Shown here one piece after another: positions 5,679-10,500 of a stretch of 10,500 nucleotides of DNA. How positions within the stretch are numbered: position 1 is the first letter of the stretch; each line of letters opens with the position of its first letter. Under the pieces are notes generated by a model that worked only from the letters and a program-made list of their open reading frames with translations, made no database searches and was not told where the DNA came from. This DNA comes from Verrucomicrobiales bacterium (lineage in GTDB: Bacteria > Verrucomicrobiota > Verrucomicrobiia > Verrucomicrobiales > V1-33). The translations under genes were made by a program, and so were the position numbers. The stretch lies in NCBI GenBank assembly GCA_028293305.1, contig JAQGPD010000534.1:1-10500 (forward strand). Reading direction: 5' to 3'.

Positions 5679-7909
5679 ACGGAACCCCTCCCCTGACAGA
5701 ACAGCGCCGCGCCGCGGCGCCCGCCTCCCAGTGGTCGGCCGGCCTTGGCCAGTCCCTCCGGAAAGCGGAAGTGCTCCACCGTGATGAATTCGAAGGCCTG
5801 AAATGGGAGCTTCGGCGCACGCCTTCCTGTGTCTGGATGATCCTGACCCTTTCACCCAATATCAAATTGGGAATCCGCGCCGTATTCTGCCCTACGGGTC
5901 TGATCAAAGTAAACCGCGGCCGTCGGACGGGCTCCGGATCGGGTTTTGACTTTACGGCGCAGGGCGGCGTCGGGGACTATTCCGTCACGATCCGGTTTAT
6001 GCCGGGCGCCCGCCCCATGCTGCGTGCCACCACCCGCCTGACACCCGGAGAGCCATTGCGCGTGACCGCCGCCCCGCGCGACCTATGCGTTCTGGACCCA
6101 AGGTTGAATCCCTATCAAGGGGATGGACGGCTCTACACCTGCCAGACCGGCAGCACCGCCGGCCAATCGTTTTTCAGTGCTCTCGAAAAGCCGGGTGCCA
6201 GCGTCTTTTATTTCCAGAACTTCACTGCCCTTGCGGATTATTTCCAAGCCACCGGCTCGAAACTGGAAGGATCCGTGCAGGGCGAGTGGCCGGAAGCGGG
6301 CTTTGGTCTGCCGGCGGGGCCGCATCCGCTGAAACCGGGAAAATCCGTTATCATTGCCGATGCATTTGTGGAATGCCGAGCCGGCTTGATGCCCCGTGAA
6401 GTGGATGCCGCAATGGCTTTTTTGGACGCATTGGTGAGGATTTACCCTCTCCTTCCCAAAGTGGAGCGGGGCTTTCACGATTGGCCGGCGGCGGCCCTGA
6501 AAACCATGCGCAGCCTGACGTCCGGCAAACAATGCACCCGCTCCGTCGATGGAAAACTTTTCGTCGAAGCCTATGTGGGCTCCACCTACAAGCCGCCCGA
6601 GGGAATGGTGCAGGGGGCCCTGATGGTGCCTCTGCTGGAATATGCCAAATGGCGTCAACAGGAGGTGCCGCTGCTGGATAAATTGAAGCACGTTCCTGAC
6701 AGTTTTTTCAACTCCCGGCTGCGGATTCCCGTGCGCTGGCTGCCGGGCGGACGCTTCACCAAAAGCGAGCCCAGCGAGGAGGAGGTGCGTTGGCGCATGG
6801 ACTCATGGTATCTTCTCCACACACTCATGAACCTCGGCCGCATGGGGGAAATGGGCATGGAGAATGCCCGCAGGGTTTTCCTTGGTTCCTTGGACACACT
6901 GATCTCGGTGGCCCGGCATTTCGACTACGACTGGCCGGTTTTTTATGACCAGCGAAATCTGAAAGTCTTCAAAAGGGAAACCCGGCCCGGCGAGGGCGGG
7001 GAGCAGGATGCGGACGGACTTTATGTGCATATCATGATGCAGGCCTATGAACTCACCCATGAATCGCGTTATCTGGAGGAGGCGGAAACGGGCGCATTGA
7101 AAATGAAAAAGCTCAGCTTTGGCGTGCTTTATCAAACCAACAATACCGTCGTCGGCGCGGTGGCCCTGGCGCGTCTGTGGCGGGCAACGGGGAAGCTGCT
7201 CTACCGCGATCTCAGTCTGGTATCGCTAGCCAGCACCTTCAGCCATCTCTGGCTGTGGAGCATGGGCGCGGACACCAGGACATACATGGGGCTCCCGCCC
7301 CTTCACGACGCCCCCTACCTGGCACTTTACGAGGAGGCGGAAATCCTGGCCGCCCTCCAGACCTTGCAGGCGGAAATGCGTGAGGAGCTTCCAGCCTCCC
7401 TGGCCATGCTTTGTGCGGAATATCAGAAACATCTGCTGCAACGCGGCCGCTTTTATTTCCCCTCCGAGCTTCCCCCGGAACTTGTCACCAGGGAGCCAAA
7501 GGAGGGGGTGCTGATCCATGGCCTCCACATTCCTTTGGAGGGTCTCGGCACCGCCGGCGAAAAAGCAGGCACGGTGGGCCAGGCCGTCTATGCCGCCGCC
7601 GCACCGTTCATCCTGGCCGCCCGCTGCTGGCACCGTCCGCCGGAGGCGCCCTTCATCATCCACTGCGACTATCCGTTATTCGATATCGGCTATTCCGGCA
7701 GTTCGCAGGAGGGCACCCTGAACTGCCGCATCGGCGGGGACCCCGGCCTTTCCTGCCGGATTCTCATTCTGCCCCTTGCCAAAAAATCACCTTCACCCGT
7801 CCTTATCCGGAACGGCAAAAAAGTGCGCCTCTCCGCCAACACTGAATCCGGCGGACACCACGCCACCTTGCCGGGCGATAGCCGCATAGCCATAAGCTGG
7901 ATTTGCTGA
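5675..7909 (+). CDS. Uncharacterised 744-aa protein, possible alpha/alpha-toroid enzyme fold
   Basis: The start ATG overlaps the DUF72 stop (ATGA), fixing it well. No signal peptide or membrane segment is seen, so it is probably cytoplasmic. Residues about 1-230 look beta-rich. From about 260 to 660 there is a run of helical hairpins with aromatic and acidic motifs between them: GFHDWPAAALKTMRS, DSWYLLHTLMNLGRM, VARHFDYDWPVFYD (412-425), GLYVHIMMQAYELTHESRY, QTNNTVVGAVALARLW (487-502) and LPPLHDAPYLALYEE (541-555). This alternation resembles (alpha/alpha)6 toroid enzymes acting on sugars or polysaccharides, but I recognise no catalytic signature and assign no function. A short beta-rich tail of about 90 residues closes it. 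I have an impression of similar unannotated long proteins in other phyla, which I cannot verify here. Its coupling to DUF72 and catalase suggests shared expression. Confidence 0.9.
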   Translation: MNGTPPLTEQRRAAAPASQWSAGLGQSLRKAEVLHRDEFEGLKWELRRTPSCVWMILTLSPNIKLGIRAVFCPTGLIKVNRGRRTGSGSGFDFTAQGGVGDYSVTIRFMPGARPMLRATTRLTPGEPLRVTAAPRDLCVLDPRLNPYQGDGRLYTCQTGSTAGQSFFSALEKPGASVFYFQNFTALADYFQATGSKLEGSVQGEWPEAGFGLPAGPHPLKPGKSVIIADAFVECRAGLMPREVDAAMAFLDALVRIYPLLPKVERGFHDWPAAALKTMRSLTSGKQCTRSVDGKLFVEAYVGSTYKPPEGMVQGALMVPLLEYAKWRQQEVPLLDKLKHVPDSFFNSRLRIPVRWLPGGRFTKSEPSEEEVRWRMDSWYLLHTLMNLGRMGEMGMENARRVFLGSLDTLISVARHFDYDWPVFYDQRNLKVFKRETRPGEGGEQDADGLYVHIMMQAYELTHESRYLEEAETGALKMKKLSFGVLYQTNNTVVGAVALARLWRATGKLLYRDLSLVSLASTFSHLWLWSMGADTRTYMGLPPLHDAPYLALYEEAEILAALQTLQAEMREELPASLAMLCAEYQKHLLQRGRFYFPSELPPELVTREPKEGVLIHGLHIPLEGLGTAGEKAGTVGQAVYAAAAPFILAARCWHRPPEAPFIIHCDYPLFDIGYSGSSQEGTLNCRIGGDPGLSCRILILPLAKKSPSPVLIRNGKKVRLSANTESGGHHATLPGDSRIAISWIC

Positions 7910-7938
7910 ACTATCTCCAGCTGGCTGGGACGGGATTT

Positions 7939-7954
7939 GCCGGAAAGGACCGGC
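7939..7954. terminator. Short hairpin in the convergent spacer
   Basis: GCCGG at 7939-7943 pairs with CCGGC at 7950-7954 around a 6-base loop, in the 77-base gap between two convergent genes. The position suits a bidirectional terminator, but the stem is only 5 bp and lacks a T-run, so support is weak. Confidence 0.25.
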
Positions 7955-7986
7955 CCGCCCGCAACAGACGCTTTGCCAGGTCCGAT

Positions 7987-8430
7987 TCAGCACAGGCGCA
8001 CGATTTCACGCATGCAGCTGGTGACAAAAGCAAGGATCGCCTGCCGGATCTCGCCGGGGTCCAGCTGGCATTCGCGTTCCGGATTCACGCCATCCGAGAT
8101 TTTCATCATGGGCACCGGCACACTTTCCCTCGATTCGCACGCCCATGAGGTGCTGAAAGTGAGCGGCTTTGCGACTCCGTGAATCAGGAGCGAAGCCCTG
8201 CAGGCTGCTTCGCTGCCTCCACTGCCCACGTCCGCTTTCAAGTCACAGAGTTCCAGCGCCAACCTCGCTTCCGTCAGTTCCGGAACAACAAAGCTCCGTA
8301 AAAATGTCAGGGCACGCGACGCGGCGAATTGCTCCGGAGCGCCTTGGCCCTCCTGGGTGCGGCGGCATTCATCGCGATTTGTTTCAGCGGCAGCCTTTGC
8401 CGCACTGATCGCCTCCAGGTAAATGTTCAT
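7987..8430 (-). CDS. Hypothetical protein, 147 aa
   Basis: The minus-strand frame runs from ATG at 8430-8428 to TGA at 7989-7987 without interruption. It begins with a helical, Ala/Glu-rich segment (IYLEAISAAKAAAETNRDE) and continues with ALTFLRSFVVPELTEARLAL. No signal peptide or membrane segment is seen, and no competing plus-strand frame has better composition. Six cysteines are scattered without a metal-binding pattern. I recognise no family. It is convergent with the catalase cluster and separated by about 110 bases from the next minus-strand gene. A TATGAT box ends only about 7 bases before the ATG on the coding strand, which could be a -10 element of a nearly leaderless transcript, but no matching -35 box is evident. 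Confidence 0.6.
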   Translation of the reverse strand: MNIYLEAISAAKAAAETNRDECRRTQEGQGAPEQFAASRALTFLRSFVVPELTEARLALELCDLKADVGSGGSEAACRASLLIHGVAKPLTFSTSWACESRESVPVPMMKISDGVNPERECQLDPGEIRQAILAFVTSCMREIVRLC

Positions 8431-8482
8431 TTCCCATCATAGCCTGTTTTTGGGATAGAACGCGGTAAATATTGAATAATCC

Positions 8483-8501
8483 GGCCTCACGGTATTGAGC
8501 C
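8483..8501. terminator. Imperfect hairpin downstream of the large exported-protein gene
   Basis: GGCCTCA at 8483-8489 pairs with TGAGCC at 8496-8501 with one bulged base and a 6-base loop. It sits about 40 bases past the stop of the 8543 gene and upstream of the 147-codon gene on the same strand. There is no T-run, so a terminator role is only suggested. Confidence 0.25.
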
Positions 8502-8542
8502 GTTTCTCCCTGGGGAAGGATCAATCATGCGTTCATTTGCCT

Positions 8543-10500
8543 TCATTGACAGGAAGGAATGCGGACGAGCCTGTAGAAACGAGCGGGAGCAGTCAGGGTG
8601 GATGGACTTCCGGGAAGGAGCGCGGTGTGCACGATGGAGTTGCCTTCGATGGTGATGTTTTCACTGAGGGGGAGCCAATCTGCCAGATTCCCGGTGCTCT
8701 GAAGGAGGGCGTCGAAGAGGTCCGTCGACCACGTTAGGCGCAGGTGTTTGTTTCCGTCAATTCCGGTCACCGTTTGCATGGACAAGGCCAGGGGGAAATC
8801 CGGAGTGGGAACGACCGGCGAGGACGGAGTGACGCTGAATTTGTCGCGCGGATCGGTGCCGTTCTGATATTCCTGAAGGGCGGTGAACCCGTCTCCATCC
8901 GTGTCGGCGTCCGGAGCACTTTGGGCGAACGCCGCTTCCCAGCTATCGGGCAGGCCATTGCCGTTGGTGTCGGCCGCGGGCGGAAGCGTCAGGGAACCGG
9001 CGGGCGCGGGGAGCCGGTCGAAGTTATACGATGCCTGATGCACGAGGCTGGAGGTGGTTAGCTTGGCATAAATAGTGGCGGGTCCAGCAAGGTTCACGCG
9101 ACCGGTGTAGCTTAGCCAGGGGGTTTCCGGCGAGAGACGGTATAGCATGGGAGCGGACGTGGCATTGCCGAGGCGGACCGCGAAGGTGTCAGCGTATGGC
9201 GCGGAATTGTTGTCATTCCCCCCGCCATCATCCGCAGGGACGACGGAGCTGAGCGGATTGTATAGACCGGCGGGAGGATCGAAGGCGATAACATTAACCG
9301 CCTCTCCCTGGGCATTTGAGAGGGTGGCCAGGGAAATGGGGGCCTGCCCTCCCGTGGCGGTGCGTGTGAATTGATTGGTGATGAGAACCGAATCGTTATT
9401 GCCGGGAGGCGGAAGCCAGCCGGTGGCCGCGCCCAGGCCCTGGCGCGGGCCGAGGTCGGTCCACAGGGTAAAAGGCGTCAGGAGACCGCCGCCGAGGTCG
9501 GTCCAATCGTGTTCGCGCAGCATCCGGTTCAGCTTTGAGGAAGCGTGGACGAAAGGTTCCTGATCAAAGTAAAAGAGGGTCGCATTGCGGCGGGCGAGGC
9601 TCTTGCATCCAAAGGGACCGGCTAGCGTTTTCCTGTGAGAGGGCCCGTCGGCATCAAAACGCTGCCAGTTCATGGAGCGACCGCCGGTGCCGCTGAGAAG
9701 CAGAAACGAACCATTGTTCAAAGGGGCCGCCTGGGTGAACAATTCACCGGCGGGAGCGTTCCATGACTGCCGGAGCACTGGCGGCGCTCCATTTTGATAG
9801 TCATACAATACAGCACGGGCTCCGCCATCGAGCAGAGCCAGTAATCCATCCGGTCCGTCCCCGCGGGTGACCGTAATGAGGAGATGGATGGGGGCTCCAA
9901 GATTCTGGTCCGGAAACGAACTGAAGCTAGGCGGGCCGGGGGACTCGGATGGAGTGGCTTCGCGTGGCGTAAAGGTGGGGCTGTCGCGTTGGTAGAACAG
10001 AAATCCCAGCCGTCCGGTCTGGGAGGTGAAATCGCCGGTGAGCCACTGCGCCTGCTCGGGAAGGCCGGTCATCAATGCGCCCGAGGAGCGTGGGTCCGGG
10101 GTTCCGGTTTGAAGCCAGAACGAGGAGCCATTTTCCACGGGCAGGACGTAGCCGAGTGCCGTGCGGCCCGACCATCCGATGGCATTTCCCCGCCGAAGCA
10201 AAGCCGCGCCCGTGCCAACCACACCGGCATCCATCAGGGCGGAGGCTCCTTGATTTGTGAGGGAAAATCGGTTATGCTGGCGGGGATTGGGAGCATCATT
10301 GAGATCGGTTCCTATGTATAGATTTCCAGTCCGCCCGGACGGACCGGCGATTTCAGTAGGCAGCAAACCGGTGACCACCAGCGAACCGGGGTGCGAGCGG
10401 TTGCCAAAGTTGATTGTCCGCTGCACCCCGGAGGAGGGGATCAGCAATTCAACGCGATTTTCCAAGGACGAGCCTACGGCCACGACTTCGCGGCCACCGA
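8543..10500 (-). CDS. Large secreted protein with calcium-binding repeats and a FYRL-type C-terminal domain (N-terminus missing)
   Basis: The minus strand is open from the window edge to TGA at 8545-8543, giving 651 visible codons. A GTG at 10483 is in frame, but the preceding codons (GREV) read on smoothly, so the true start lies beyond the window. Most of the visible part is a beta-rich, Gly/Pro/Ser/Thr-rich sequence with few Lys and Cys, like a surface beta-propeller or repeat protein; no enzymatic motif is visible. Near the end are two Asp/Asn/Gly loops of the thrombospondin type 3/EF-hand-like kind, DTNGNGLPDSWE (8936-8971) and DADTDGDGFTALQEYQNGTD just after it. Such loops bind calcium in related exported proteins. 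The tail has LLQSTGNLADWLPLS and ARFYRL, a C-terminal module common in verrucomicrobial exported proteins. Function is unknown; secretion or surface display is inferred. Confidence 0.88.
   Translation of the reverse strand, partial: GGREVVAVGSSLENRVELLIPSSGVQRTINFGNRSHPGSLVVTGLLPTEIAGPSGRTGNLYIGTDLNDAPNPRQHNRFSLTNQGASALMDAGVVGTGAALLRRGNAIGWSGRTALGYVLPVENGSSFWLQTGTPDPRSSGALMTGLPEQAQWLTGDFTSQTGRLGFLFYQRDSPTFTPREATPSESPGPPSFSSFPDQNLGAPIHLLITVTRGDGPDGLLALLDGGARAVLYDYQNGAPPVLRQSWNAPAGELFTQAAPLNNGSFLLLSGTGGRSMNWQRFDADGPSHRKTLAGPFGCKSLARRNATLFYFDQEPFVHASSKLNRMLREHDWTDLGGGLLTPFTLWTDLGPRQGLGAATGWLPPPGNNDSVLITNQFTRTATGGQAPISLATLSNAQGEAVNVIAFDPPAGLYNPLSSVVPADDGGGNDNNSAPYADTFAVRLGNATSAPMLYRLSPETPWLSYTGRVNLAGPATIYAKLTTSSLVHQASYNFDRLPAPAGSLTLPPAADTNGNGLPDSWEAAFAQSAPDADTDGDGFTALQEYQNGTDPRDKFSVTPSSPVVPTPDFPLALSMQTVTGIDGNKHLRLTWSTDLFDALLQSTGNLADWLPLSENITIEGNSIVHTALLPGSPSTLTAPARFYRLVRIPSCQ

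Noticed and set aside
10481..10483. GTG at 10483 as the start of the large exported protein
   Set aside because: The frame stays open upstream to the window edge, no signal peptide follows the GTG, and the sequence reads like the interior of a protein.

Overview
The window looks like a GC-rich chromosomal piece from a member of the Verrucomicrobiota. Three things point there. One is a large exported protein that ends in paired Asp/Asn/Gly calcium-binding repeats followed by a WxPLS...RFYRL-type tail, which is typical of that phylum. A second is a short exported protein with the VFSDDYS/NGxxxNGKxPDVGG opening common in verrucomicrobial PEP-CTERM-type proteins. The third is that most starts lack a clear Shine-Dalgarno sequence. 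The assignment is an inference from gene style; no marker gene is present.

Layout. (1) 1-484, minus: the N-terminal part of an exported protein, cut by the window edge. (2) 485-779: a non-coding spacer with an AT-rich patch and one strong hairpin. (3) 780-2380, minus: an eroded type I restriction-modification locus. Reading along the minus strand there is a piece of HsdR (helicase lobe), joined in frame to a piece of HsdM, then a DUF1016/YhcG-type PD-(D/E)XK nuclease gene with an internal deletion and a one-base frameshift, then an apparently intact 102-codon gene for a small cysteine-rich protein. The successive genes overlap by a few bases, so this was once a tight operon. (4) 2550-7909, plus: a compact cluster of a large-subunit catalase with an N-terminal signal peptide, a DUF72 (YecE-like) protein 24 bases later, and a 744-codon protein of unknown function overlapping it by ATGA. 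The tight spacing suggests one transcript. (5) 7987-8430, minus: a 147-codon hypothetical protein, convergent with the catalase cluster. (6) 8543-10500, minus: the C-terminal part of a large secreted protein, cut by the window edge.

How the genes fit together: the catalase probably detoxifies hydrogen peroxide in the periplasm. Its two downstream partners have no proven role, but their spacing suggests co-expression and perhaps a shared stress or envelope role. The restriction locus appears dead as a restriction system. No transposase, tRNA, rRNA or CRISPR array was seen. The most unusual items are the telescoped HsdR-HsdM remnant, the exported catalase that carries Leu where the E. coli HPII cross-linking His would be, and the unassigned 744-residue protein fixed behind catalase and DUF72.
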